From Deltaproteobacteria bacterium (GTDB lineage: Bacteria; Desulfobacterota; Desulfomonilia; UBA1062): DNA of 64,000 nt. The translations under genes were made by a program, and so were the position numbers. Below are positions 53,014 through 62,187 of this stretch, one piece after another. The notes below the pieces were generated by a model. The model searched no databases. It was not told the DNA's origin and was given only the letters and a program-made list of their open reading frames with translations. The stretch lies in contig JAHDQN010000006.1 in NCBI GenBank assembly GCA_018433775.1, positions 102,771 to 166,770 of the forward strand, in the 5' to 3' direction. Position 1 is the stretch's first letter; each line of letters opens with the position of its first letter.

Positions 53014-54371
53014 TCAGAAAAGCGAAGATCATCGTTCTGGACGATGAACCGAATATCGTGGAGGTTATTCTCGCCAGGCTGGAGGCCCTGGGCTTTTATG
53101 CCCGGGGGTTCACGGCCGCAGCCCAGGCCTTGGATACCTTGAAGTCCGACAGTTTCCACGTGCTGCTCACGGACCTCAAGATGCCCGACATGGACGGCAT
53201 GGAGGTTCTGAAGCAGGCCAGGCAGATCGATCCGGACATCGAGGTGATCATCTTTACCGCCTACGGCTCCATCGAGGGGGCGGTCGAGGCCATGAAGCAG
53301 GGCGCGCACGACTACCTGGTCAAGCCCTTCGAGCCCATCGAGCTCATCGCCAAGATCGAAGGTGCCATCGAGAAACGGGAGCTCAAGCAGCGGGTGCGGT
53401 ACCTGGAGCAGGAGGTCGAGGACCAGATCGAGCATCACATCTACGCGGAGAGCCCCGCCATGAAAAAGGTACTGGCGCTCGCGAAGCAGGCGGCGAAATC
53501 GGACGCCACCGTGCTGGTGCTGGGCGAGTCGGGCACGGGCAAAGAACTCATCGCCAAGATGCTCCATTACGAGAGCAACCGCAGAGACCGGAAATACGTG
53601 ATCATGGACTGCGGTGCGACCCCGGCCTCGCTCATCGAGGCCGAGCTCTTCGGCTACACCAAGGGCGCCTTCACCGGGGCCATTCGGGACAAGCGCGGGA
53701 TCATCGAGGAGGCCGACACCGGCACCCTGTTTCTGGACGAGATCGGCAACATCTCGCCCGAGATGCAGACGCGCATGCTCCGGGTGCTGGAGACGGGAGA
53801 GTTCCGGCCCGTGGGCCAGGTGGACCAGAAGAAGGTCGACATCAGGTTCATCGCGGCCACGAACATCGACCTCAGGCAGAAGGTGAAGGATGGAGACTTC
53901 CGGGAGGACCTCTACTACCGGCTCAAGGTGATCACCATAGACATTCCCCCTTTACGGGAGCGGAAAGAAGACATTCCCGGGCTTTCGCAGATTTTTCTCA
54001 CCGAGTTCTGCAACCGCACCGGCAAGCGGATCACGGGCTTCAGCAAGGAGGCGGTGAATCTGCTCATGGATCACCGGTGGTCGGGCAACGTGCGCGAGCT
54101 CAAGAACGTCATCGAGTCGTCCGTGGTGCTCTGCAGGAACGAGGTGATCACACCCAACGACGTCTACCTGCACGATCTCGGGAGAACGGACGCGGACGAT
54201 GAAGACGAGCTCAACCCCCTGGAGGCCCAGGAGAGGGCCATGGTAGTGGACGCCCTGAAGAAGGCGAAGTGGGTCCAAAAGGACGCGGCCGATATCCTGG
54301 GCATCTCGCGCCGGGTCATGCACTACAAGATCAAGAAGTTCAAGATACAGGCGGACAAGAAGTTCGCGTGA
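53010..54371 (+). CDS. Sigma54-dependent response regulator (NtrC/GlrR-like)
   Basis: 453 residues: receiver (D55 in LLTDLKMPD), AAA+ sigma54-activation domain with Walker A GESGTGKE, the GAFTGA loop near 218 (KGAFTGAIRD) and Walker B LFLDEIGN, then a C-terminal Fis-type helix-turn-helix (KDAADILGISRRVMHYKIKK). GAFTGA is complete, so it should activate RNAP-sigma54 when phosphorylated by the upstream kinase. No sigma54 promoter was found with confidence in the window. Confidence 0.95.
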   Translation: MIRKAKIIVLDDEPNIVEVILARLEALGFYARGFTAAAQALDTLKSDSFHVLLTDLKMPDMDGMEVLKQARQIDPDIEVIIFTAYGSIEGAVEAMKQGAHDYLVKPFEPIELIAKIEGAIEKRELKQRVRYLEQEVEDQIEHHIYAESPAMKKVLALAKQAAKSDATVLVLGESGTGKELIAKMLHYESNRRDRKYVIMDCGATPASLIEAELFGYTKGAFTGAIRDKRGIIEEADTGTLFLDEIGNISPEMQTRMLRVLETGEFRPVGQVDQKKVDIRFIAATNIDLRQKVKDGDFREDLYYRLKVITIDIPPLRERKEDIPGLSQIFLTEFCNRTGKRITGFSKEAVNLLMDHRWSGNVRELKNVIESSVVLCRNEVITPNDVYLHDLGRTDADDEDELNPLEAQERAMVVDALKKAKWVQKDAADILGISRRVMHYKIKKFKIQADKKFA

Positions 54372-54534
54372 TCCCGTTCATCATGCCGCCAGCTGCATGG
54401 CGTGCCGCCGTATTGGGGGCGGGACGGCGCTTTTTAAGGGCATTCAGGCACTGAAGCGCTGTGACACCTCTTTCCCACCGGGTTAAAAGAAGCACGCTCC
54501 AATAGGCCGCCTTGCCGGCCGCGGCAGCCAAGAA

Positions 54535-54550
54535 GGAGGTTTTCCCCTCC
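54535..54550 (-). terminator. Candidate terminator after the second sigma54 regulator
   Basis: Minus strand: GGAGG, a short A-rich loop and CCTCC, then TTCTT, three bases past the stop of the regulator at 54554. The stem is only five pairs, so confidence is limited. Confidence 0.4.
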
Positions 54551-54553
54551 AGG

Positions 54554-55903
54554 CTACTCTTCTTTTCGGTCCATCTTCCGGTACAGGGTCCGGGTCGATA
54601 TCCCGAGCAGCTTGGAGGCAAGCCCCTTGTCACCCCCGGTACGCTTGAGCGTCTCTTCCATGAGGATCCGCTCGACCTCCTCCAGAGGCGTTCCCAGGGG
54701 TATGGTGACCGACTCGGCCACCCTGGTGCTGCACCGGGCAAGCTCGCGGGGGAGGTCGTCGGCGCCGACGATCCCGTCCCGGTCGAGGACCACGCACCGT
54801 TCGATCACGTTTTCCAGCTCGCGTACATTGCCCGGCCATTCATAGGAGAGGAGCAGCTCCATGGCCTTGGACTCGATCCCGTTGATGTCTTTGGCGTTTT
54901 TCTTGGAAAACCGGTTGATGAAATGCTGCACCAGGTTCGGCACGTCCTCTTTGCGCTCTTTGAGGCAGGGCAGTTTGATGGTGATGACGTTGAGCCTCCA
55001 GTAGAGATCCTCCCGGAACAGCCCCTCCTTGACCATGGCAGAGAGGTCTTTGTTGGTGGCCGCGATGATCCGGGTGTCGGTATGAATGGATTTGTTGCTG
55101 CCCAGGCGCTCGAAGTTGCCTTCCTGGAGGATTCTCAGCAGCTTGACCTGGACGGCCTGGGGGACCTCCCCGATCTCGTCGAGGAAGATGCTGGCCTTGT
55201 CCGCCGCCTCGAAGCGGCCTTCCTTGCGCGCCGCAGCGCCGGTGAAGGCGCCCTTTTCGTAGCCGAAGAGCTCCGACTCGATGAGGGTCTCGGGGATTGC
55301 CGCGCAGTTCACCTTCACCATGGGCCGGGCTCCCCGGGGGGAAAGCTGGTGGATCATGTCGGCGATCACTTCCTTGCCCGTCCCCGACTCTCCCAGGATC
55401 AGGACCGTGGCCTGGCTGGGGGCCACCTGCCGGACGAGCTCCACGATGCTTCTCATCCGGGAGCTGGAGGACTCGATGAGCGGGCCCGACTCGAAGGCCT
55501 CGATCCGCTCCTTCATCCGGATGTTGTCCATGGTCAGGATCTGCTTTTCGATGGCCTTGTTGACCGCCTTTAAGATATCGGCCTTCTTGAACGGCTTGGT
55601 GATGTAGTCGTATGCCCCCTGTTTCATGGAGTCGACCGCGGTGTCCACCGAGGCATAGCCCGTGATGACGATGACCTCGGTGAAGGGTGATACGGACTTG
55701 CACACCTTGAGCAGCTCCACGCCGTCCATCCCGGCCATTCGGATGTCGGTGATCAGGAGGTCGACGCCCCCCTGCCGGACGACCTTGAAGGCCTCGTCTC
55801 CATTGGACGCCGTCTCTACCGAGAACCCCTCCTTGCCCAGGATCTTCTGCAGGGATTCTCGTATGCCGATCTCGTCGTCTACGACCAGGATTTTCTTGTT
55901 CAT
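54554..55903 (-). CDS. Sigma54-dependent response regulator (NtrC family)
   Basis: 449 residues: receiver domain (D53 in LLITDIRMAG), AAA+ domain with Walker A GESGTGKE, intact GAFTGA loop (KGAFTGAAARK) and SIFLDEIGE, and a C-terminal Fis-type HTH (LASKLLGISTRTLYRKM). It overlaps the upstream exported-protein gene by four bases (ATGA). Its partner is presumably the PAS kinase two genes upstream. It is distinct from the regulator at 53010 by sequence. Confidence 0.95.
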   Translation of the reverse strand: MNKKILVVDDEIGIRESLQKILGKEGFSVETASNGDEAFKVVRQGGVDLLITDIRMAGMDGVELLKVCKSVSPFTEVIVITGYASVDTAVDSMKQGAYDYITKPFKKADILKAVNKAIEKQILTMDNIRMKERIEAFESGPLIESSSSRMRSIVELVRQVAPSQATVLILGESGTGKEVIADMIHQLSPRGARPMVKVNCAAIPETLIESELFGYEKGAFTGAAARKEGRFEAADKASIFLDEIGEVPQAVQVKLLRILQEGNFERLGSNKSIHTDTRIIAATNKDLSAMVKEGLFREDLYWRLNVITIKLPCLKERKEDVPNLVQHFINRFSKKNAKDINGIESKAMELLLSYEWPGNVRELENVIERCVVLDRDGIVGADDLPRELARCSTRVAESVTIPLGTPLEEVERILMEETLKRTGGDKGLASKLLGISTRTLYRKMDRKEE

Positions 55904-56955
55904 GGCACAAACGGGTCCTTTTTCATCCCGGCAGCGATCTCCTGCCGTCCATGGCCGCTGACGGCGACCTCCTCGAACACGGCGCCGCCCCTGCCGTCGG
56001 GCGCGTAGAGGTAATAAGTGCCGGCAGGGACGCTGTCGAACACAAACCGGTTTTTCTTGTCAGGGCGCACCGAGCAGCGAATCGAATTTTTCTTCAGCTC
56101 CGCGAGCGATGCCTTGAGCCGGCCGTCAAGCTGTTCTTTCCCTTCGGTGAAGGCCGCAAGCGCCTTTGCGTGGGCGTTTTTCCTCGCCTCCATGTCCGCC
56201 TCGGCCTGATCGATGGCATGCTGCAAGGGCTTGAGCCGCCGCGAAAAGGCGGAGAGGAAGTCCTGTACCTCGACCTGGCCCTTGTAGCCCTTTTGATCTG
56301 CGAAATGCATGTCGATGATCTCGATGCCGAACTGCTGTGTGGCATCGGTCTTGAGCGCGCCTATCTCCTCCCGGGTGAGCTCGCTGATGAAAAACGAGAA
56401 CCGCTCGGGATCATGGCCCCGGTTGGTCATGGTCTCACCGGGACCCACCCCGGAGATCAGGGTTTCGGGGTGGATGAACTCGAGTACGAGCGAGGTGGTG
56501 GTGGGAAGCGGCTTGCCCCCCACCCGCGGTGTATAGGTGATGTCTGTGATGATCCGGTCGGTAGAGTTGCGCGCCGTGTAGAAAAAGGTCACGTCGCCCA
56601 GGGCCGACGACGACGGAGAGATGGATGACTCGATGGCCTCCAGGGTGATGGACAGGGACGACAGGTGTTTTTTGCGGATGGAGGCGAGCGTGTCGGCATA
56701 TGCCTGGTTCCTTTTTTCGAGCACGTCCTGCGCCTTTTTGACCTGCGCGTCGAGCCCGTCGATCCGGAGCTCGGTGCTCATGGTCGCGAGCCCGCTCTCA
56801 TAAACGGCCCTGAAGTGCTCCGTCATTGCCGGGGTGCCTGCCGAGAGGAGATGGGCCTCGGCGACCTCCGGGGGCAGCGTGCATCTGAGGCTCCCTGCGC
56901 ACAGGGCCGCAGGAGCGAGAAAGATCATCAGTGCGATGGTGGCGACATGCTTCAT
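55900..56955 (-). CDS. Exported coiled-coil protein between kinase and regulator
   Basis: 351 residues: signal peptide (KHVATIALMIFLAPAALCAG), a coiled coil at about 60-100, a beta-rich central domain (VTFFYTARNSTDRIITDITY), a second coiled coil at about 225-275 (ADMEARKNAHAKALAAF), and a C-terminal beta stretch (FVFDSVPAGTYYLYAPDGRGG) that looks like a carboxypeptidase-regulatory/transthyretin-type module. GGAGGAGG upstream of the ATG at 56955. ATGA overlaps join it to the kinase before and the regulator after it. Likely periplasmic partner of the kinase; function inferred from position. Confidence 0.75.
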   Translation of the reverse strand: MKHVATIALMIFLAPAALCAGSLRCTLPPEVAEAHLLSAGTPAMTEHFRAVYESGLATMSTELRIDGLDAQVKKAQDVLEKRNQAYADTLASIRKKHLSSLSITLEAIESSISPSSSALGDVTFFYTARNSTDRIITDITYTPRVGGKPLPTTTSLVLEFIHPETLISGVGPGETMTNRGHDPERFSFFISELTREEIGALKTDATQQFGIEIIDMHFADQKGYKGQVEVQDFLSAFSRRLKPLQHAIDQAEADMEARKNAHAKALAAFTEGKEQLDGRLKASLAELKKNSIRCSVRPDKKNRFVFDSVPAGTYYLYAPDGRGGAVFEEVAVSGHGRQEIAAGMKKDPFVP

Positions 56956-59111
56956 GCGTCTGCAGCCTCCTCCTTGACATCTTTTGTGGAACCAAAGGGG
57001 ATGGAGAAGATAAAGGTCGAACCCGTGCCCTTCTGGCTTTCCACCTCCACCCATCCGTCGTGCGCGTTGGCGATGTACTGGACGAGGGCCAGCCCGAGGC
57101 CGGTTCCGTTTTCCTTGGTGGTGAAGTACGGGTCAAATATTCTCCTTAAGTACTCTTGGGGGACGCCGTAGCCGGTGTCCTTGACCAGGAGCAGAAAGTT
57201 GTCCTTGATCTTCATGAGGGATATTTCCAGGTTCCCTCCCGAAGGCATGGCATCTTCCGCGTTCTTGATGAGATTTATCAGAAGCTGCTTGAATTGTCCA
57301 CGATCGATCATGATATCTGGCAGCGTTTCCGGGCACTTGAGGGCTACCTCCACGCTGCGGCGTTCGAGTTCGGGCATGAGCATGGACACCACGGACTCGA
57401 CCTCCCGCCTTGGATCCACCGGGTGCTTCTTGGGGTGGGGGAGCCGCGCATAGGAGAGATACTCGTCCGTAACCTGGGAAAGACGGTCGATCTCCCGCCG
57501 GATAACACGGATCAGCTCCCGGGCCTCCTCGTTGTCTCCATTGCCTCCGATCTCGTCTTCCAGCAGCTCCGAGTGGAGCAGCACCGAGGTGAGCGGATTG
57601 CGGATCTCGTGGGCTACGTGAGCGGATATCTGGCCTACGGCGGCGAGTTTTTCCGCCTGGATGAGCTTCTCGGTCAGGGCCTTTTTGTCGGTGATGTCCA
57701 CCGCGTATTGGACCACGTAGTCCACCTCACCCCGGGAGTTGAACAGCGGAATGGCGCTGATGTCGAAGAAGTAGGGCTTGCCCTGGATCTCCATCCGCAT
57801 GTCGCGCTCGGTGACGATCTGTCCGGAGGTGAAGCACTTTGCCGCGATGTCGGAGTTGCACATGCGCTCGTTTTCCGGAAAGTCGAGCGAGCAGTGCTTG
57901 TCCACGATGTCTTCACGCCTCTTTCCATAGAGCTCGCAGAGCCGCTCGTTCACGTCGGTGATGATAAAGGCTGCATCGATCATGGCGAGGTAGTGGGGCA
58001 CCCCGTTGAAGATGGTCTCCAGCCTCTTGTGCGCGATGAGCACGGCCTCGGCCCAGCGGTTGCGCTCGGAGGCCGTGGCGCGCGCCCGGTTGATCCTCAA
58101 CAGGACCAGGGTGGCCGCGACGATGAACCCGATGCTCATGGAGCCGAGCACCAGGGTGTTCCTGAAGGTGTCGGACATGAGGTAGATCACCTCGCTGTAG
58201 GGCGAGGAGGCGGCCGTGATCCATCGGCGGTTGAGAAAGTGGACCGAGGAAAAGGCCAGGAGCTTCTTGATGGGCTTGGAGTCGGGAAAGTGCGGGAACA
58301 GAAACTCGTACATGCCGTCGTTTTTGAGCTCCATGGCGTCCTTGATGCTCTGGATCCCCTTGATGCTGTGTCCCTGCCGCTCCATGTTGAGGACTACATC
58401 GTAGAGATTCAGGCCGATCCACCGGGGGTTGGGGTGGTAGAGAATCATGCCGGTCTCGTCAACGAGCCAGGCATACCCGGTCTCGGACGGGCGCAGGGGA
58501 GCCACGTAGTGGGCGGTGATGTTCGACAGGTCGATGGCGCAGCCCAGCACGCCGTTGAAGGTGCCGTCGCTTCCTTTCAGGGGGAAAGAGATGATGAAGG
58601 TCTCGAAGCGGCCCGGGATGTCCTGGTAATGCTCGCCCCCCACCATGATGATATCGGAAACGAAGGGCACGTTGAGGTCTCTGGCCACCCGGAAGTAGGT
58701 CCTGAAGCTGAAGTCCTTGCCCTCCATCCCTGGGAGGATCTCCATGGGGTAATGGAGGGCCATGACGCCCTCGGCATTTTCCCAGAACACGAACGAGACC
58801 TTGTTCCTCAGGGAGCGATAGGCGTTTTCGAGGGCGATGCCGATCTCCTTCGGGTCTCCGTCGGCAACGGGCTGGATGTGGGCGGTGAGGCTGAGGATGT
58901 TGGTAATGTCGTTCATGTACTGCTCGATGCCCATGGCGGTCTGCTGGGCGAGCAGCATCTGCTCGCGGTTGAACTGACCGGCCATCTCCCGCTCGACGCT
59001 CTTGTAGGAGTATACGGCGAAGAGGACCACGCAACCCAGGACAACGAGGCTTCCCATCCAGATGATGATCTCCCAGGATGCCTCCCTGATATTGATCGTA
59101 TGCCTTTTCAT
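56952..59111 (-). CDS. Cache-PAS sensor histidine kinase
   Basis: 719 residues. Membrane helix near the start (IIIWMGSLVVLGCVVLFAVY), a large extracytoplasmic Cache-type domain (about 40-300, with GYAWLVDETGMILYHPNP), a second helix (LVLGSMSIGFIVAATLVLL), a PAS domain (about 375-480, FIITDVNERLCELYG), HisKA with His in AHVAHEIRNPLTS, and an HATPase with N and G boxes (DTGYGVPQEY, GTGLGLALV). ATG 59111 chosen; a TTG at 59147 would overlap the previous gene. It probably senses a small ligand and phosphorylates the regulator at 54554. Confidence 0.92.
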   Translation of the reverse strand: MKRHTINIREASWEIIIWMGSLVVLGCVVLFAVYSYKSVEREMAGQFNREQMLLAQQTAMGIEQYMNDITNILSLTAHIQPVADGDPKEIGIALENAYRSLRNKVSFVFWENAEGVMALHYPMEILPGMEGKDFSFRTYFRVARDLNVPFVSDIIMVGGEHYQDIPGRFETFIISFPLKGSDGTFNGVLGCAIDLSNITAHYVAPLRPSETGYAWLVDETGMILYHPNPRWIGLNLYDVVLNMERQGHSIKGIQSIKDAMELKNDGMYEFLFPHFPDSKPIKKLLAFSSVHFLNRRWITAASSPYSEVIYLMSDTFRNTLVLGSMSIGFIVAATLVLLRINRARATASERNRWAEAVLIAHKRLETIFNGVPHYLAMIDAAFIITDVNERLCELYGKRREDIVDKHCSLDFPENERMCNSDIAAKCFTSGQIVTERDMRMEIQGKPYFFDISAIPLFNSRGEVDYVVQYAVDITDKKALTEKLIQAEKLAAVGQISAHVAHEIRNPLTSVLLHSELLEDEIGGNGDNEEARELIRVIRREIDRLSQVTDEYLSYARLPHPKKHPVDPRREVESVVSMLMPELERRSVEVALKCPETLPDIMIDRGQFKQLLINLIKNAEDAMPSGGNLEISLMKIKDNFLLLVKDTGYGVPQEYLRRIFDPYFTTKENGTGLGLALVQYIANAHDGWVEVESQKGTGSTFIFSIPFGSTKDVKEEAADA

Positions 59112-59139
59112 CGGCTGCCTGCGACCAGGCGTCCTCCCC

Positions 59140-60501
59140 TCACTCAATGTACATGTCTTTCTCGATCTTCGCCGGCAGGCTCTGTGCCCGCGCGGCGAGG
59201 TCTTCCTTTTCCAGGGCGGCCAGAGGGCTGATCTCGATCAGGCTCCGGCCCGAGACCTCCACCCCCAGATCCTTAAGCCAGCTCTTGTGGAGCTCGCTCT
59301 GCATTGCCCGGGAGGTTTCCAGGGAGTCTTCCCCGGTCCTGTTCTTCACCGGGGCGAACTCGCGATCTCTGAGCACCTCGAGGGTAGCCGTTTTTTCCGC
59401 CATGGGAAGTGCATCGAAAATAAAGGTCTCGAACTTTATCCCCGGGATCTCCACGGGGTTTCCCTGCGAGTCGAGGGCGGGGATGCCCTTCTCTGCCTTA
59501 TGGAAGGGGAGCCTCAGCCCCGAGCCGGTGAGCGACTCCACGAAATCGCGCCTGATCATGTGGATCGCGCCGTTTCCCGCCCAGTAGAGCATGTTTCCCC
59601 TTTCGTCGACCGCGTAGCGCATGTCGTCGCTCATGTCGCTGTATTCGACCACGCGGGTCTTCCCGTCGACCTCAGCGATGACGCCCACCTTTTCGTCGAA
59701 GTCGCGCTTTCTGACCACCTTGGAAGACATCCGGGCGCCCTTAAGGTTGTGCAGGCCGATGAAGAGCGGATCGCACATCGCCACCAGGGGGTTGTCGACC
59801 TGGAAGTAGAAGATCTCTTCGATGCCCTTTGCCCGCATGGCATCGAGGCAGCCGCTCCTCCTCAGGGCGGCCAGTGTTCCCCCGTGGCCGTCAGGGTTCA
59901 TGAAGAGACCTCCGCCGCGGGAGAGGACGAGCCGTCCTTCTGGGGTAATGGAGGGCAGCATGCCCTGGACGAAGAAGAAGACCTCCTCCGGATCGAGCCC
60001 GAAAAAAGAGTGCCGGGCGAAGAAAGCGCGCGTATCGGCATCGTTGGCGCGCGAGGTCATGACGAACAGGGGCACGGCCCGTCCATACTTTTTCGACAGG
60101 GCGAGCACCTTCTCTGCATGGAGCTGGAACAGGCTCTTGCCGGATACCGGGGTCACCTCCACCACGCCCTTGGGTGCGTCGATGCCCAGCCGGGAGCCCT
60201 GTCCGCCCGCCACCACCAGGGCCGCGACCCTGCCCTTTCTCAGCAGGTCTTCTCCGTGAGCGCGGTACCGGCCGGCCTCGGGGGACGCGGAAAAGGATGC
60301 AGGCACCACAGGCACCGGCTTCACCCGCACCAGGGCGGGCTCCTGGTAGAGATGCCTGCCTTCCATCAGCTCCTGAAAGAGAGAAACGTTTATTTCCTCA
60401 AGATCTTTCTCGATCTCGCTGCGTGAAACAAACCCGGCCCCGGACTCAAGAAGTTTTGCGATATGGTCCTGACCGAGTCGCCGCAATTTTTTTTCGAGCA
60501 T
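59140..60501 (-). CDS. UDP-sugar pyrophosphorylase (UAP1/UDPGP family)
   Basis: 453 residues of the eukaryote-type UDPGP family, which makes UDP-sugars from UTP and sugar-1-phosphate. LVVAGGQGSRLGIDAPKG is the nucleotide loop, LFVMTSRAND and FFFVQGMLPSI follow, NPDGHGGTLAAL is a catalytic-region block, and FYFQVDNPLVAMCDP marks the metal site. UAP1 (GlcNAc-1-P) or glucose-1-P as substrate cannot be decided. AAAGGAGATT before the ATG supports the start although it lies 56 bases inside rarA. The kinase gene follows 28 bases after its stop. Confidence 0.88.
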   Translation of the reverse strand: MLEKKLRRLGQDHIAKLLESGAGFVSRSEIEKDLEEINVSLFQELMEGRHLYQEPALVRVKPVPVVPASFSASPEAGRYRAHGEDLLRKGRVAALVVAGGQGSRLGIDAPKGVVEVTPVSGKSLFQLHAEKVLALSKKYGRAVPLFVMTSRANDADTRAFFARHSFFGLDPEEVFFFVQGMLPSITPEGRLVLSRGGGLFMNPDGHGGTLAALRRSGCLDAMRAKGIEEIFYFQVDNPLVAMCDPLFIGLHNLKGARMSSKVVRKRDFDEKVGVIAEVDGKTRVVEYSDMSDDMRYAVDERGNMLYWAGNGAIHMIRRDFVESLTGSGLRLPFHKAEKGIPALDSQGNPVEIPGIKFETFIFDALPMAEKTATLEVLRDREFAPVKNRTGEDSLETSRAMQSELHKSWLKDLGVEVSGRSLIEISPLAALEKEDLAARAQSLPAKIEKDMYIE

Positions 60502-61747
60502 TCATAATCTCCTTTACGCGTTTCTCGAAGCCGGTGTCGCGGGGGACATAGAGCCTCACCTCATCGATCCCGTCGGGGAAGTAGTTCAGCAGCAGGGCCC
60601 CGTGCGGGTCGTCGTGGGCATAGATATATCCCTTTCCATACCCCAGCTCGCGCATGAGCCTGGTAGGGGCGTTGCGCAGAAAGAGGGGCACCTCGGGCGT
60701 ACCGGTCTTCCTGATCAGCTCGCGGGTTCGCTTCTCGGCCAGGTAGACGGCGTTGCTCTTGGGCGCGCACGCGAGGTACACCGCGGCCTGGTAGAGTGCG
60801 AGTTCCCCCTCGGGAGAGCCCAATGTGGTGAACGCATCCTTGGCGCTGATCACCATGCGCAGGGCGTTGGGCTCGGCCATACCGATGTCCTCTGACGCGA
60901 TGCGGATCATCCTGCGCAGGACGAACAGCCGGTCCTCTCCCGCCTCGAGCATCCTCCCCAGCCAGTAGACGCTGGCGTTGATGTCGCTTGCGCGCACGCT
61001 CTTGTGAAACGCCGAGATGAGGTCGTAGTGGTTCTCGCCGGTCTTGTCGTGGTAGAGCGGCCTGTCGAGCAGGGCCTTGAGGTCATCGATCTCCACCCGC
61101 TCCTTGTCGATGGTGCTCAGGGCGAGCTCCAGGAGGTTGAGCGCGGCGCGGGCATCGCCGTCAGCGGCGCGGGACAGGGCCTTGACGGCCTCGGGAGATA
61201 TGGTTTTCCCCAGCGAGGTCAGGTCCGGATCGATCTCCACGGCCCGTTTGAGGATCTTCTCGATGTCCGAAGGCTTCAAGGCCTTGAATGCGACCACCTG
61301 CAGCCGGGAGAGGAGCGGCGAGGTGATGGAGAATGAGGGGTTTTCGGTGGTGGCCCCGATCAGGACAATATCGCCCCGCTCGACAAAGGGCAGCAGGGCG
61401 TCCTGCTGGACCCGGTTGAACCGGTGCACCTCGTCGATGAAGACCACCGGCGGCTCCGGGGCGCTCTGCGCGTGCTTGGTCACCCGCCTGATATCCTGGA
61501 TGCCGCTGGTGACTGCGCTTATGGCGAAAAACGAGTCCTTGCAGAGCAGCTCGATAATGTGCGCGGCGCTACTCTTGCCCGAACCCGGCGGCCCCCAGAG
61601 CATGACGGAGCGGCGGTTGCCGGCTATGAAGCTTTCGATGAACCTCTTTGCGTCGTCCTGCCCCATGATCTCGTCGATGCTGTCGGGACGGATCCGGTAC
61701 GCAAGGGGATGGGCATGCTTTTCCATACGGTTTTCCATACGGATCAT
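60446..61747 (-). CDS. rarA: Replication-associated recombination ATPase RarA/MgsA
   Basis: 433-residue AAA+ clamp-loader-like ATPase acting at stalled replication forks. PLAYRIRPDSIDEIMGQ starts the core, Walker A is GPPGSGKSS (52-60), Walker B is VVFIDEVHRFN, sensor ILIGATTENPSF; the C-terminal MgsA oligomerisation domain has YDLISAFHKSVRASD and KSNAVYLA. Start at ATG 61747 shares bases with a small upstream frame; no Shine-Dalgarno. Downstream it overlaps the pyrophosphorylase gene. Confidence 0.95.
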   Translation of the reverse strand: MIRMENRMEKHAHPLAYRIRPDSIDEIMGQDDAKRFIESFIAGNRRSVMLWGPPGSGKSSAAHIIELLCKDSFFAISAVTSGIQDIRRVTKHAQSAPEPPVVFIDEVHRFNRVQQDALLPFVERGDIVLIGATTENPSFSITSPLLSRLQVVAFKALKPSDIEKILKRAVEIDPDLTSLGKTISPEAVKALSRAADGDARAALNLLELALSTIDKERVEIDDLKALLDRPLYHDKTGENHYDLISAFHKSVRASDINASVYWLGRMLEAGEDRLFVLRRMIRIASEDIGMAEPNALRMVISAKDAFTTLGSPEGELALYQAAVYLACAPKSNAVYLAEKRTRELIRKTGTPEVPLFLRNAPTRLMRELGYGKGYIYAHDDPHGALLLNYFPDGIDEVRLYVPRDTGFEKRVKEIMNARKKIAATRSGPYRKTS

Positions 61748-61968
61748 ATATCACAAAATCCAGGGGAGAAAAATTTGAATAAATCTGCAAGCAGGGGGTT
61801 AAGTAAACCTGGATCGTGACGATAGAAAATAACAGGTTCTTCAAGATTCATTCCCCGTAGAACCTCCTCATATGTTCGCAGGTCAAAAAGGCCTGCTTTT
61901 TTTTTGCCGTTTTCATCCTCCATGCCGGTACGCTTCGCATCCTTCCCGAAGAACAGCCTCGCAGGCAT
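61744..61968 (-). CDS. Candidate small ORF upstream of rarA
   Basis: Up to 74 codons (a start at 61923 would give 59), whose stop overlaps the rarA start as ATGA. The part from MEDENGKKKAGLFDLRTYEE onward is acidic and protein-like, ending LLADLFKFFSPGFCDI. It is more AT-rich than rarA, and no clear ribosome binding site is seen. Unrecognised; it could be a translational-coupling leader for rarA or chance. Confidence 0.35.
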   Translation of the reverse strand: MPARLFFGKDAKRTGMEDENGKKKAGLFDLRTYEEVLRGMNLEEPVIFYRHDPGLLNPLLADLFKFFSPGFCDI

Positions 61969-62064
61969 CCATTTTCAGCGGGTAAATTTCGACACCATTC
62001 CTCCATGTCAATACAAATACACAAATTTATTTAAAGTTTGCCGTGCGGATCAGGAAATCTCTCC

Positions 62065-62092
62065 TTGACAAACCCTTTTGATGCATTATAGA
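62065..62092 (+). promoter_or_regulatory. Sigma70-type promoter for tRNA-fMet
   Basis: A perfect TTGACA, 16 bases, and TATAGA, ending 18 bases before the first tRNA base. Position and strength fit a stable-RNA promoter. Confidence 0.65.
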
Positions 62093-62110
62093 AGACTCAC
62101 AATCAAATGA

Positions 62111-62187
<77 letters not shown>

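Noticed and set aside
57156..59231. A 691-codon plus-strand frame opposite the PAS kinase
   Set aside because: Antisense shadow; the minus strand encodes a complete kinase with all motifs, while this frame has none.
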